DNA from: CAYVQF01 sp964454015 | Lineage (GTDB): Bacteria > Myxococcota_A > Bradymonadia > UBA4248 | Reading direction: 5' to 3' | Assembly: GCA_964454015.1 (NCBI GenBank) | Contig: CAYVQF010000006.1 | Span: 1 to 64,000 of the forward strand | DNA length: 64,000 nucleotides | Shown here: positions 42,869 to 52,349 of the stretch, piece by piece | Numbering within the stretch: the first letter of the stretch is position 1 | Layout: every line of letters starts with the position of its first letter | Program-made: the position numbers and the translations under genes | The notes under the pieces: model-generated | What the model was told of the DNA's origin: nothing | What the model saw: only the letters and a program-made list of their open reading frames with translations | Databases searched by the model: none

Positions 42869-44974
42869 TCAATGATAGTGCCAACCCACATCGGAACCCA
42901 CCATCTCCAGCCCGCTCACCCAAGCGTTGAACGCCACCGCCTCCGCCAACAGCGCACCACCGCGCCGTCCGGCCTGGGTCCCTGCCAGGTGCAGCTCCTC
43001 CAAGCTCGCCAGGCGCGGCCACCCGGCGAGGGCTTCACACCCGGCATAGCCCACCTTGTTGTCTACCAGCCACAAGGCCCGCAGCGCTATCCCCGCGTCG
43101 ATCAACGCCTGCACCCCCGCCACCCCCAACCCGCACCCACTCACGTCGAGCGCCTCCAGCGCCGGCCACGCGCCACCGCCCAGCACCGCCTCCAAACCCT
43201 GGTCTCCCAGAGGATTGCCGCCCAGCATCAGCCGCACCAAACGCTCCCGGCTCGCCCACGCGCCCAACGCCTGACCTCCCCGCGCATTCAGGCCACACAG
43301 CGACAGGTCCGCCTCACGCACCCCGCCCAGCGTCGACGGCCACACCACCTCGTCGCCCAGGGCGTTGCGCCCCGCCCGCAGCACCTCGATCGGCGCCTGC
43401 GCCACCTCCGCCAACAGCCCCGTCATCCCACGGCCGCTCAAGCCGCACCCCTCAACCGCCAGCTCTCGCAGCCGCGGCCAAGCGCCCGCACTGCGCGCGG
43501 CCACCACCCCCTTGTTGTGACTCAGATCGAGCGACTCCCAGCCGCGCGCGTCGCGACCCAGCACCTCCCACGAACCCGCCGGCAAGCCACACCCCACCAA
43601 ACCCAGCGACCGCAAGCCACGCACCACGGGCGCCCGCAACAGCGTGCTCAGCGCCAGCCCATCCAGCCGCGTATCCACCATCCGCAAGGTGTCCAGACTA
43701 TTGCCCTCCAGTGCCGTCAGCAACGCCCCCAAACGCGCATAGGAAATCTCCCGCAGGTTCAGCTCGACCTCGCGCAAGCGTCGCAAGCGCCGCAACGCGG
43801 GAATCAACACCTCCAGCCCACCACGATGCACCACCGTCAGCCCAGTCAATGCATCTGCGCTCTCGAATAGCGCCGCGTAGGCCCGCCCCCAATCCTGATC
43901 CCACTGCACCCGCCGCACCAGGCGCAGCCGCTCCAAGTGCGTCCCTAGACCGGCGCGCACCAGCGCGCCGAGCGTCCGCACCTGGGCCAGGCGCAAGGTC
44001 AAACGTCGGATCTGCCCCCGTGGCAGCTCCGCCAGCCACGCCAGCAATGGCTCCACCTGCACCGCCCCGGGCGCCTCGACGATCTCCAGGGAGTGCACCC
44101 GCTCCAGGCCCTTCGAGGGTGGCCCCTGCGTCGTCCCCAGATCCCACACCACGTGGCGCGACAGCGGCCCCTCCACCCGCTCCCCACCCCACCCCTCACC
44201 CTCCTCCGGCCACGGACGAAAGTGCGCATCGATCCGGGGCAGCACCTCGGCCACGTCCCCACCCCAGCCCTGCAACAGCGCCCCACAGGCCGCAAAAACA
44301 TGGCGGCGTGGTTCACAACGCAACAAGCGCTGCAAGCGCCCATGCCGGTCATCAACGCGCCGGCCCCGCCACTGCAGCGGCGACAACTGCCCCGCGCTCA
44401 GGGCCACGTCCACCCCCCACCCCGCCGGCCCAGACCGCGCCCAAGCGCGCAGCGCCGCCACCTCGGCCGGCCACCCGCCCAGCAACCCGCGCCACGCCTC
44501 AACCCCCATGGGCTTGGCCACCCCAGCGCGGCCTAACCCCACCCGCACACCGCTCTCGTGAGCCACCGCCATGACCACCGTCGTCGTCTGCCCACCCCGC
44601 GGCGGCACCCCACCGTGTCCCCAGGCCACACCTCCCCGAGCACGCGCCAACGCCATGATCTGCAGTAAGTTCTCGAGACGCGCACAACGCGAACGACTGC
44701 GCCCCTGACCCACCGCCAACAGGCAGCGCAACGCCTCCATGGTGCGCCCCTCCAGCACCAAACCCAGCGCCTCTCCCGCCGTCCACAGCACCCCATCGTC
44801 CGCTTCCTGCCACGCCTCCAATGACAAGGTCACCACCTTGTCACCATCACGCAGCGCCATCGCCGCCTCCAGCGCCAAGGACCGATCACCCTGCCGACGG
44901 CCTTCATCCCACGCCGCCTGGGCTGCCCCCAGGTCCCCCAACCGCAACAACCGTCTGTAGCGCTCCAACACCAT
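42869..44974 (-). CDS. Leucine-rich-repeat protein, 701 aa
   Basis: The C-terminal 350 residues form ribonuclease-inhibitor-like LRRs, with units such as LREVELNLREISYARLGALL, LRSLGLVGCGLPAGSWEVL, LEALDVSGCGLGVAGVQALI and ALWLVDNKVGYAGCEALAG. The N-terminal half is Ala/Arg/Gly-rich and helical (RYRRLLRLGDLGAAQAAWDE), without a named domain, ahead of the repeats. There is no signal peptide, so it is likely cytoplasmic, where such LRRs bind proteins. AGGAGAG precedes ATG 44974. Partner unknown. Confidence 0.78.
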   Translation of the reverse strand: MVLERYRRLLRLGDLGAAQAAWDEGRRQGDRSLALEAAMALRDGDKVVTLSLEAWQEADDGVLWTAGEALGLVLEGRTMEALRCLLAVGQGRSRSRCARLENLLQIMALARARGGVAWGHGGVPPRGGQTTTVVMAVAHESGVRVGLGRAGVAKPMGVEAWRGLLGGWPAEVAALRAWARSGPAGWGVDVALSAGQLSPLQWRGRRVDDRHGRLQRLLRCEPRRHVFAACGALLQGWGGDVAEVLPRIDAHFRPWPEEGEGWGGERVEGPLSRHVVWDLGTTQGPPSKGLERVHSLEIVEAPGAVQVEPLLAWLAELPRGQIRRLTLRLAQVRTLGALVRAGLGTHLERLRLVRRVQWDQDWGRAYAALFESADALTGLTVVHRGGLEVLIPALRRLRRLREVELNLREISYARLGALLTALEGNSLDTLRMVDTRLDGLALSTLLRAPVVRGLRSLGLVGCGLPAGSWEVLGRDARGWESLDLSHNKGVVAARSAGAWPRLRELAVEGCGLSGRGMTGLLAEVAQAPIEVLRAGRNALGDEVVWPSTLGGVREADLSLCGLNARGGQALGAWASRERLVRLMLGGNPLGDQGLEAVLGGGAWPALEALDVSGCGLGVAGVQALIDAGIALRALWLVDNKVGYAGCEALAGWPRLASLEELHLAGTQAGRRGGALLAEAVAFNAWVSGLEMVGSDVGWHYH

Positions 44975-45159
44975 CGCTCTCCTGCTCCTCTGCCGCGACC
45001 ACTTGCTCTTGTATCACGCGCTTGCCCCCGCACCAGACCAAAATCTCTGGCACCGCCCGCTACCATCGGCCTCGACTGCGCCGCAATCCGACGTATGATA
45101 GGCTCCGCGCGCCTCACCGCGCCGCCCTTGGCCCGCACCGCAGCTCCCGGAGGACACGT

Positions 45160-46083
45160 TTGGACTCTAAGCTCCTAAAAATTGGCGTTTTTTATGACGG
45201 AAACTACTTCTTCTACGTCAGCAACTACTACGCCTTTCGCCACGACAGGCGCGCCCGCATCAGCATCGGTGGCCTCCATGACTTCATCCGCGCCCGCGTC
45301 GCCGAGTGCGAAGAGACCCGCATCAGCCACTGCCAGATCGTCGACGCCCATTACTTCCGCGGCCGCTTCCCCACGGCCATCGTCGAACAGAAGGGCTGGC
45401 TCCGCGGTGAGCGTCTCTTTGACGATGTCTTGATGTACGAGGGCATCACCACCCACTACTGGCCCATGAGCGACGGCGCCGAGAAAGGCGTCGACGTCGC
45501 CTTCGCCCTCGAAGCTTTCGAGCTCGCCATGTTCAAGCGCTTCGACGTCTGCGTCCTCATCGCCGGCGACGGCGATTACGTCCCCCTGGTGCGCAAGCTC
45601 AACATGCTCGGCACCCGCGTCATGGTCCTCGGCTGGGACTTCGATTTCGTCGACGAACGCAGTGGCCTCCGCCGGGAAACCCGCGTCTCCAAAGTGCTCC
45701 TCAAAGAGGCGACCTACCCCGTGCTCATGAACGCCTACATCGATGACGCCTTGCGCGCCAAGGACAATCGCATCGATGACCTCTTCGTCCCCAAAAACGC
45801 CCACGACACCCTCCCCGATCCCAACGAAGAGCTCGAGCCCCCTTGCCTCACCACCCTCGCTGGCACCATCAAGCGACTCGACAAAGGTTGGGGCTTCATC
45901 AAGCCCAGCGATGGCAGCGATGATGTCTACTTCTACTGCGCCGACGTCCTGCACCACGCCTTCGATGAGCTCCGCGTCGGTCAGGAGGTCACCTTCTCCC
46001 TCGGCGCCAACGAACGCGGACCCATCGCCCGCACCATCCGCCTCATCACCGCAGCCCAGAGCACGGAGACGCCCGAATACTGA
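45160..46083 (+). CDS. NYN-domain ribonuclease fused to a cold-shock domain
   Basis: 307 aa. Residues 1-205 are a NYN/LabA-type PIN-fold nuclease: FYDGNYFF (Asp13), GVDVAFALEAF (Asp112) and LIAGDGDYVPLV (Asp137, Asp139), with the GTRVMVLGWD segment. Residues 233-295 are a cold-shock-type OB fold (GTIKRLDKGWGFIKPSDG), the K-x-W-GFI nucleic-acid-binding motif. Together they suggest a sequence- or structure-guided RNase. The TTG start is fixed by GGAGGA five bases upstream; no in-frame ATG lies near, and the ORF open to 44821 is not coding. A divergent LRR gene lies 185 bases away. Confidence 0.82.
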   Translation: MDSKLLKIGVFYDGNYFFYVSNYYAFRHDRRARISIGGLHDFIRARVAECEETRISHCQIVDAHYFRGRFPTAIVEQKGWLRGERLFDDVLMYEGITTHYWPMSDGAEKGVDVAFALEAFELAMFKRFDVCVLIAGDGDYVPLVRKLNMLGTRVMVLGWDFDFVDERSGLRRETRVSKVLLKEATYPVLMNAYIDDALRAKDNRIDDLFVPKNAHDTLPDPNEELEPPCLTTLAGTIKRLDKGWGFIKPSDGSDDVYFYCADVLHHAFDELRVGQEVTFSLGANERGPIARTIRLITAAQSTETPEY

Positions 46084-46099
46084 GCCCCCGGAGAGCCCC

Positions 46100-46795
46100 A
46101 TGCCGAGAAAGCCCCCCTTGATCCGCGCCATCCTCACCCTCCTCATCGCCTCCCAACTCTCCTGTCAGACCAAAGAAGAAGCCAGACCCTCACCCGCCCG
46201 CGCCGAGGAACCTGCCCTCCAAGCTTTGCGCGCTGCCACGGAACATGCATGGCGCGGCCCCTTCGGACAGCTCGACTTCCACCCCGACGGCACGGCGACT
46301 TTTGCCATCGCGACCTGTAGCTACGAGGAGCTATCCCCAGGCATCATCGACATCTCGCCACAACGCGACTGCACCACCACCACCTACACCGGGGAGCTCA
46401 CCATCAAGCCCCACGCCTTCGGACTGCGCCAAGAGGACGGCCTCATCTACCTCTTCGCCGCCTACCTCGATGACCAAGGCCAACTCCACCTCAACGTCGG
46501 CGGCGACGTCTTCCCCATCCAATCCGATCGCAGCGGCGTCATCCCCCTCACCCCGCGGCACCACCTCCACCTCGGGACGCCCTGTCACCTCGAGGATACC
46601 TTCGAGCCCCAGCGCGAGCGCGACGAGATCCCCTGCGACTTCATCGAAAGCGGCGAGCTCCAGGTCTTCACCTTCCAAGAGCGCGATCCCTTCAACAATA
46701 AAACCTTGCGTCCCGCAGCCCTCCTCTACCTCCCCGCGCTCAACCTCCTGGTCTCACCTGACCTCCACGCCATGGTCTTCAGCCCCTCCGACTAG
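46100..46795 (+). CDS. Lipoprotein, 231 aa
   Basis: The signal MPRKPPLIRAILTLLIASQL, then SC, has a lipobox. The mature protein is beta-rich with repeated strands (GQLDFHPDGTATFAIATCSY, YTGELTIKPHAFGLRQEDGL) and Cys pairs, resembling a small barrel or lipocalin-like fold; the family is not recognised. GGAGAG precedes ATG 46100, 16 bases after the NYN-CSD stop, so co-transcription is likely. Its last 42 bases overlap the convergent mtaB gene. Confidence 0.7.
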   Translation: MPRKPPLIRAILTLLIASQLSCQTKEEARPSPARAEEPALQALRAATEHAWRGPFGQLDFHPDGTATFAIATCSYEELSPGIIDISPQRDCTTTTYTGELTIKPHAFGLRQEDGLIYLFAAYLDDQGQLHLNVGGDVFPIQSDRSGVIPLTPRHHLHLGTPCHLEDTFEPQRERDEIPCDFIESGELQVFTFQERDPFNNKTLRPAALLYLPALNLLVSPDLHAMVFSPSD

Positions 46796-48064
46796 GCGCC
46801 CTACCAGGGCGTCCCCCTGCACCGCGACGACCCGGACCGGGCTCACCTGGTTGCGCCGCACCCAACCCGCCGCCACCTCCACCTCCAACCACAGATAGTT
46901 CTCCGTATAGCCGCCCCAACGCTCGATCCCATCGCGCCGGCTCACCCGCTCCCACAGCACCTGGCGCACCTCACCCACCTGGGCCAGCAATACCTCGCCG
47001 CGCAGCCGCTGCGCCACGTCCTGCGCCTCGGCCGCCCGCGCCCGCCGCACCTCCAAGGCGACCTGCCCCGCCATCTTCGCCGCCACCGCCCCGGGGCGCG
47101 CCGAAAACGGAAAGACGTGCACCTGCGCCGGACGCAGCGCCTCCAGCACCGCCAGCGTCTCCTGCCACTGGACCGCACTCTCACCCGGGAAGCCGGCGAT
47201 CACATCGGTGCCCACCGTCAGCCCAGCGATGGCCGCCCGCGCCTCTTCCACCAGCCCCATGATGGCGGCCGCCGGCACCTCGCGCCCCATCCGCGCCAAG
47301 ACCGCGTCACTGCCGCTCTGAATGGGCACGTGCAGGTGAGGACACAGCCGCCCCTCCGCCCACAGCGGCCACCACTGCGCCGACAACGACCACGGCTCCA
47401 CCGAGCTCAGCCGCAGCCGCCGCACCTCGGTCTCCGCCAAAATCGCCGCCACCAACCCGGGCAACGCCTGCCCCTCACCCCCGCGCCACGCGCCGACCTG
47501 CACCCCAGTCAACACGATTTCTTCGATACCACGCGCCACCAGCCGGCGCACCTCAGCGATCACTTCCGCCACCGGGCGGCTGCGCTCCGGCCCCCGCGCC
47601 CGCCACACCACGCAGTAAGTGCAGGCGTGCCGGCACCCGTCCTGCACCTTGACGAAGGCCCGCGTCTTACCCCGCACGCGGCGCAGCGCCTCCACGGGCT
47701 CCATGGCAGGCTCAGGGCCGCTCTCCCCCAACGCCGCCAGCACCCGCGCCACCACGGCGTCCTTCTCCTGGTTGCCCAGCAACAGCGGCCGCCGCGCCAT
47801 CTCGGCAAAGGCCTTGGCCTCGAGCTCGACGTCACACCCCGCCACCACCAACAGGGCCTCGGGATGCTCCCGTCCCAAACGCCGCGCGAGGTGGCGCGAC
47901 TTGCGCGCCGCTTCCATCGTCACCCCGCAGCTATTGATGACCAGGACCTGCGCCGCCGCCGCCATGGAGGTCACCTCAAAGCCGGCCCGCACGAAGTCTT
48001 CGGCCCACGTCGCCCGTTCGGCTTCATTCAATCGACACCCCAGTGCCGTCAGATAGACCCGCAT
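46754..48064 (-). CDS. mtaB: tRNA methylthiotransferase MtaB-like
   Basis: 436 aa. The N-terminal UPF0004 Cys are Cys10, Cys46 and Cys77, and the radical-SAM motif CRHACTYC (144-151) supplies the second cluster, followed by TGVQVGAWRG, HVPIQSGSD and GTDVIAGFPGE. The C-terminus has a TRAM-like region (YTENYLWLEVE). MtaB converts t6A37 to ms2t6A37 in tRNA; MiaB (i6A) is the main alternative, but the short CRLNEAE N-terminus fits MtaB. Convergent overlap of 42 bases with the upstream lipoprotein gene. Confidence 0.88.
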   Translation of the reverse strand: MRVYLTALGCRLNEAERATWAEDFVRAGFEVTSMAAAAQVLVINSCGVTMEAARKSRHLARRLGREHPEALLVVAGCDVELEAKAFAEMARRPLLLGNQEKDAVVARVLAALGESGPEPAMEPVEALRRVRGKTRAFVKVQDGCRHACTYCVVWRARGPERSRPVAEVIAEVRRLVARGIEEIVLTGVQVGAWRGGEGQALPGLVAAILAETEVRRLRLSSVEPWSLSAQWWPLWAEGRLCPHLHVPIQSGSDAVLARMGREVPAAAIMGLVEEARAAIAGLTVGTDVIAGFPGESAVQWQETLAVLEALRPAQVHVFPFSARPGAVAAKMAGQVALEVRRARAAEAQDVAQRLRGEVLLAQVGEVRQVLWERVSRRDGIERWGGYTENYLWLEVEVAAGWVRRNQVSPVRVVAVQGDALVGRLVGGAEDHGVEVR

Positions 48065-48207
48065 CGCCGCTCCTCCTCCACCATCCGCCCCCCTCGCGCT
48101 TCACTACCACAGCGCGAGGCCTCGTGTTAACCTCCACGTGGGCCCTGCCACTTTTTGCGCCCCTGAACCCACTACGAGCCACGCCGTCTCCTCTCCGCCG
48201 GGCAGCC

Positions 48208-50937
48208 ATGTCACGCATACACCTCAGCGCCAGCCATGGCGCCGCTCTCGCCGCCTTCCTCCTCCTAGTCGGTGTGCCCAGAGCCGCCCTGAACCAGGGG
48301 GTCGCCGACGATCACCCGCAGGAGCTGCGCCTCGTCGCCGCCGACACCGCCGTCATCCCTGCCTGGACCCACGGCGACTGGACCCTCGAGCCCGGCCACG
48401 TCGCCCTGAAGACCAGCGCCGACGACAAGAACAACTTCTGGGTGCCCCAGGATCCCCAAGCGCGCTTTGCCGACGGTTTCGTACGCGCCCGGCTCACCCT
48501 CGGCAAACGCCTCGACGCCTCCCTGCTCTTCCGCCTGCAGAACCAAGACGCCAGTGATCTCCCGGAAATATCTGGCTACGGTATCACCTTCGACAACGGC
48601 ACCGTGGAAATGACCCGCTGGGAGAAGGGGGTGCCGCGCCCCATGGAAAAAGCACAGAAAATCGCCAATTACAAAAAACGCCGCGCCCTGGAGATCAACC
48701 TCTGGCTCATCGGCCCCCACCTGAGCGCCCAGGTCTTCGACGCTGACAGCCTCGAGTTGCTGATGACCTTCGTCGTCACCGATGACCTCTTCCCTGGGGG
48801 GCGACTCGGGCTGCGGGCCTACCACAAGCAAGACGCCGCCACGGCCCTCACCTATCTCGCCCTGCGCCCAGCCCAGCTCGAGGGGCGCTCCGCCCCTAGC
48901 CTCGTCGGCGCCGAACGCTTCGTCTGGCTCAACCCCGAAGCGCTCTCGGCGCTGCCATCTCGCGGGAACTACCAGGTCCTGGAAAAAAAAAACGCCGCAG
49001 CCCAGGCATTGATCCGCACTGACCGTCGCGGCTTGGCCCTCTTACGCCGCGCCGGCGTCGATCTCCTGGACATCGTCGCCGAGCCGCGCCGAGCCTTTCA
49101 TGACAGCGCCTACCGCCGCTGCAAGGCCCAGTGGCCCATCCCCACGGAGAAGGGCTTCGCCATCGACACTTGCTACAAGGACGCCGAGATGGTCGAGGCC
49201 TTGCTCCACGCCTACCACGACCGCTTCCCCCAGCTCACCGAGCTCGTCCACCTCGGCACCTCCCATCGCGGGCGGCCCATCTTGGCCCTGCGCATCCGCA
49301 GTCCTCGCGACAACCCACACCGGGCCGCGGTCATGCTCAACGGCGCCCACCATGGCCTGGAGCTCTTGCCCACGGAGTACGTCCTCGACGCCATCCAGAT
49401 CCTCCTCGAGAGCGACGCCACGGACCCCCAGGTCAAACGCTGGCGCGATCACCTCGACATTTGGGCCATCCCCATGGTCAACCCCGACGGCAACCAACAC
49501 TACTTCGATCACTCGGCCTACACGGGTCGCAAGAACGGGCGCGACACCTTCCAGGGTGACGGCTTCTCCCCGGCCCATGGCGTCGATCTCAACCGCAACT
49601 ACCCCTTTCGCTGGGCCACATCGGGTGAGCGCGGTGGCTCCTCGCGCCCACGTCACCCATGGTACCGCGGGCCCGCGCCAGGCTCCGAACCCGAGACCCA
49701 AGCCCTCATGGCCCTCGCCGACGCCAAGCACTTCGTCGCCAGCATCTCCTACCACACCCTCTCCACCGTGATTTTGGCGCCCTACACCATCGACGACGTC
49801 CCCAACCCCGAGCCCAACGAAGCCTGGACCATCGCCCAAGAGATCGCCGACCTCACCCCCACCCAGCCCAACAACCGCCGCTACCGGGTCCAGCGCAACA
49901 TCTACAGCGTCGATGGCGTCGACCAAGATTGGTTTCGGGCGGCCCATGGCACGGTCGCCCTCTTGATCGAGGGCGCCCTGCACAACCCACCCTCTGACGA
50001 ACGGCGCCGCAGCTCCGTCGAGCTCAACCGCATGACCTGGATGGCCCTCTTTGACCGCGTCCTCGACGGCCCCTCCATCTACGGCCACCTCCGCGACAGC
50101 CAGGGCCTGCCCGTGGTCGCCGAAGTGAACCTCGCCGAGGTGCGCTTGAACGCCGGCGAGCATTGGACCTCGCGCTGCCGTGACGGGCGCTACGAGCGCA
50201 TGCTCGCCGCACCGGGCACCTATACCGTGCAGGTCTCCAGCAAGGGCGTGCTCTTGGCAGAGCAGCGCGTCCGCATCAGCGCCGGCGAACGCCGCCGCCT
50301 CGATTTCGACCTCAGCGAGCCCCCGACGCTGCCCCTGGCCCAGGCCATGTGCCCCCAACCCGAGATGTGCGCCGTCGCCACCTACTGCGCCGCCCTGCGC
50401 GGACAATGCCCCCTCGGAGGCGAGCTCGACCACTGCCGCATCGATGAAGGCTGCTGGCCCAATGGGGCCGCCCATCCCCAGGCGCCCTGCCTGCGCTGTG
50501 ACGTCCGTCACAACCCCGTGGCCTGGTCCCCTGCGCCCCAAGAAAGCCCTTGCGGCGATGCCACCTGCCACGAAGGCCTCCTGACACCCCCCAGGCATTG
50601 CGACGCCGCGGGGACTTGTACCGCACCGCCCCCTCTGACCTGCGCCCCCTATGCGCGCTGTGCCGACCCCCAGCGCTGCGCCACCTCTTGCCGCGACCAC
50701 AGCGAGTGCCTGGCGGGACACCACTGCAGCAGCGGTCACTGCGCGCCACGCCCCATCCAAGAGGTGCCACCACCCCCACCGGCGCGCGCCGCGCCGCCGA
50801 CCCCCAGCGAAACCAACACGAGCTGTCAACAGCTTCCCGCGACGGCCCCGAGCCTCTCCCTCATCTGGGCCTTGTCCCTGGCCTTGCTCTGGCGCCAGCG
50901 CCGCCGCCTCAGCCCTCACTCGCCTTCCGTGCGCTGA
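48208..50937 (+). CDS. Secreted M14 zinc carboxypeptidase with MYXO-CTERM-like tail
   Basis: 909 aa. A signal peptide, then a beta-sandwich region (about 50-230) resembling a lectin or glycosidase-associated domain, precedes the M14 domain: NGAHHGLE (zinc ligands His and Glu near 381-384), VDLNRNYPFRW (substrate Arg near 460), SISYHTLS (third His near 514) and LLIEGAL (catalytic Glu near 586). A prealbumin-like module follows, then a Cys-rich domain with EGF-like spacing, a Pro-rich spacer, and a C-terminal Cys, hydrophobic helix (SLSLIWALSLALLW) and RQRRR, matching MYXO-CTERM signals processed by myxosortases. It likely trims peptides or cell-wall amino acids at the surface. Confidence 0.88.
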   Translation: MSRIHLSASHGAALAAFLLLVGVPRAALNQGVADDHPQELRLVAADTAVIPAWTHGDWTLEPGHVALKTSADDKNNFWVPQDPQARFADGFVRARLTLGKRLDASLLFRLQNQDASDLPEISGYGITFDNGTVEMTRWEKGVPRPMEKAQKIANYKKRRALEINLWLIGPHLSAQVFDADSLELLMTFVVTDDLFPGGRLGLRAYHKQDAATALTYLALRPAQLEGRSAPSLVGAERFVWLNPEALSALPSRGNYQVLEKKNAAAQALIRTDRRGLALLRRAGVDLLDIVAEPRRAFHDSAYRRCKAQWPIPTEKGFAIDTCYKDAEMVEALLHAYHDRFPQLTELVHLGTSHRGRPILALRIRSPRDNPHRAAVMLNGAHHGLELLPTEYVLDAIQILLESDATDPQVKRWRDHLDIWAIPMVNPDGNQHYFDHSAYTGRKNGRDTFQGDGFSPAHGVDLNRNYPFRWATSGERGGSSRPRHPWYRGPAPGSEPETQALMALADAKHFVASISYHTLSTVILAPYTIDDVPNPEPNEAWTIAQEIADLTPTQPNNRRYRVQRNIYSVDGVDQDWFRAAHGTVALLIEGALHNPPSDERRRSSVELNRMTWMALFDRVLDGPSIYGHLRDSQGLPVVAEVNLAEVRLNAGEHWTSRCRDGRYERMLAAPGTYTVQVSSKGVLLAEQRVRISAGERRRLDFDLSEPPTLPLAQAMCPQPEMCAVATYCAALRGQCPLGGELDHCRIDEGCWPNGAAHPQAPCLRCDVRHNPVAWSPAPQESPCGDATCHEGLLTPPRHCDAAGTCTAPPPLTCAPYARCADPQRCATSCRDHSECLAGHHCSSGHCAPRPIQEVPPPPPARAAPPTPSETNTSCQQLPATAPSLSLIWALSLALLWRQRRRLSPHSPSVR

Positions 50938-52349
50938 GCCTCCTCACGTTGGGCGCGTTGGGCCGCGTTGCGGTCCCGCACCCGCGCCCTATCGATGCGC
51001 CCGACCCGCCGCACCACGTCTTCCGCCAAGCGGTGATAGCGAAAACGCTTCAGGAAGGCCTCGTAGAGCTCATAGGCCTCGGAGGTGGCGCCGACGTTCT
51101 CCGTCGCCACGGCATAGTGATAGCGCGCCAACACTTCCATGTCTGAAGCCAAGTTCCCGTTCAAGGCGAAGCGATAGAAGTTGCGCGCCCCCTCGAAATC
51201 TCCCACCTCGTGCAGGGCCGTGGCCAGATAGTAGTGCAGCAGATGCACGTAAGGCGTCTCGGCCTTCAAGCTCAGGGAGCGGAAGAAGGCGTCCCGCGCC
51301 TGCTCGAAGTTACCGTTGTTGAAGAGGTCCAGGCCATCCCTATAGGCATCCTCAGCCAGACGCCAGCGCACACTGTCCACGCGCTCTTGCAACAAAGCGA
51401 GCTCCGCAGGGTTGGTGATCACGTCCTGCACTGCCACGAAGCGCTCGAGCGCTTCGGCGAAACGCGCCTGCTCCATGAGCTGATAGACCTCGAAGGCGGC
51501 GTGAGCGGCGAGGCGATCTCTCTCCAGCTCTCGCTCGGCCAAGGCCAAGCGCTCCACCACGCGCTGCAGCTCGGCTTCGTGGACCTCCTGTTCCGTCACT
51601 CGCTTGGCCGAGCGCAAGTCGAAGACGAAGTAGAGGCCGGCAAAAATGATCCCACAAAAGAGGATGTAGGCCACGGCCGAGCTCAGCACTTGCTTGCGCT
51701 CGTAGGCCATCTGCCGCTGTGACAACGCGCGCAGCTCTTCCGCCAGGCCGCGCACGATGGTGTCGGCCTGTAAGGTCAGATTGCGCGCCTGCTCGATGGC
51801 AGACTGTACCGCGGCAGCGTCGAAGCTCGGGCGCGCGAAGGGCGCCAAATCCGCCAAGGTCAGGTGAGTCCCTGGCGGCGGCGCTGCCTCCGACTCGCCA
51901 TCGCTCATAGGCGGAGCCACCGCCTCGTCTTCCTCTGCTGAGGGTGCTGGCACGGACAGCGCGGCGGCGGCGCTCTCTTCCCCCGCCGCCACATCGGCCA
52001 CCGTCTGCGGGAGCTCCTCCTCAGCCGCGACCGGCGCCACAGGGGCTGCCGCCACGGGTTCGGGCGCGGCCTCTGGCGCGGTGACGGCCGCCACCGCCTC
52101 CTCCCCCAGCCCCAGCAATCCCCCGGTCTCAACCTTGGCCACGAAGAGCAGAGGCACCTCGGGCACCACCGGCCCAGGCAAGCCCGCCTCGGGCATCGCC
52201 GGCGGCGTCCCCGTGGCCGTCAACTCGGGCTGCGACGGCGTCTCGGCGCGCGGCCGGCGCGTCCGCGAGCGCACCCGCCCAGGCTTGACGACCTGCGGCT
52301 CCGCCTCGCGCCCATCGGCTGCGCTCTTCTTTTTGTCGTTCTCCACCAC
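50916..52349 (-). CDS. TPR membrane protein with long disordered N-terminus, GTG start
   Basis: About 477 aa from GTG 52349. The N-terminal 190 residues are Ala/Pro/Glu-rich and low-complexity, beginning basic (KKKSAADGREAE). One transmembrane helix (VAYILFCGIIFAGLYFVFDL, near 240-260) is flanked by a coiled-coil-like region (EVHEAELQRVVERLALAERE), and the C-terminal part has TPR-like repeats (DGLDLFNNGNFEQARDAFFR and following). A membrane-anchored scaffold with TPRs on one side is likely. Start choice is uncertain: the ORF is open to 52469 but lacks coding character there, and SD spacing is imperfect. Overlaps the M14 gene end by 22 bases. Confidence 0.65.
   Translation of the reverse strand: MVENDKKKSAADGREAEPQVVKPGRVRSRTRRPRAETPSQPELTATGTPPAMPEAGLPGPVVPEVPLLFVAKVETGGLLGLGEEAVAAVTAPEAAPEPVAAAPVAPVAAEEELPQTVADVAAGEESAAAALSVPAPSAEEDEAVAPPMSDGESEAAPPPGTHLTLADLAPFARPSFDAAAVQSAIEQARNLTLQADTIVRGLAEELRALSQRQMAYERKQVLSSAVAYILFCGIIFAGLYFVFDLRSAKRVTEQEVHEAELQRVVERLALAERELERDRLAAHAAFEVYQLMEQARFAEALERFVAVQDVITNPAELALLQERVDSVRWRLAEDAYRDGLDLFNNGNFEQARDAFFRSLSLKAETPYVHLLHYYLATALHEVGDFEGARNFYRFALNGNLASDMEVLARYHYAVATENVGATSEAYELYEAFLKRFRYHRLAEDVVRRVGRIDRARVRDRNAAQRAQREEAQRTEGE

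Noticed and set aside
49042..50919. 625-aa minus-strand ORF
   Set aside because: Antisense to the M14 carboxypeptidase; low-complexity Gly/Ala/Val composition.
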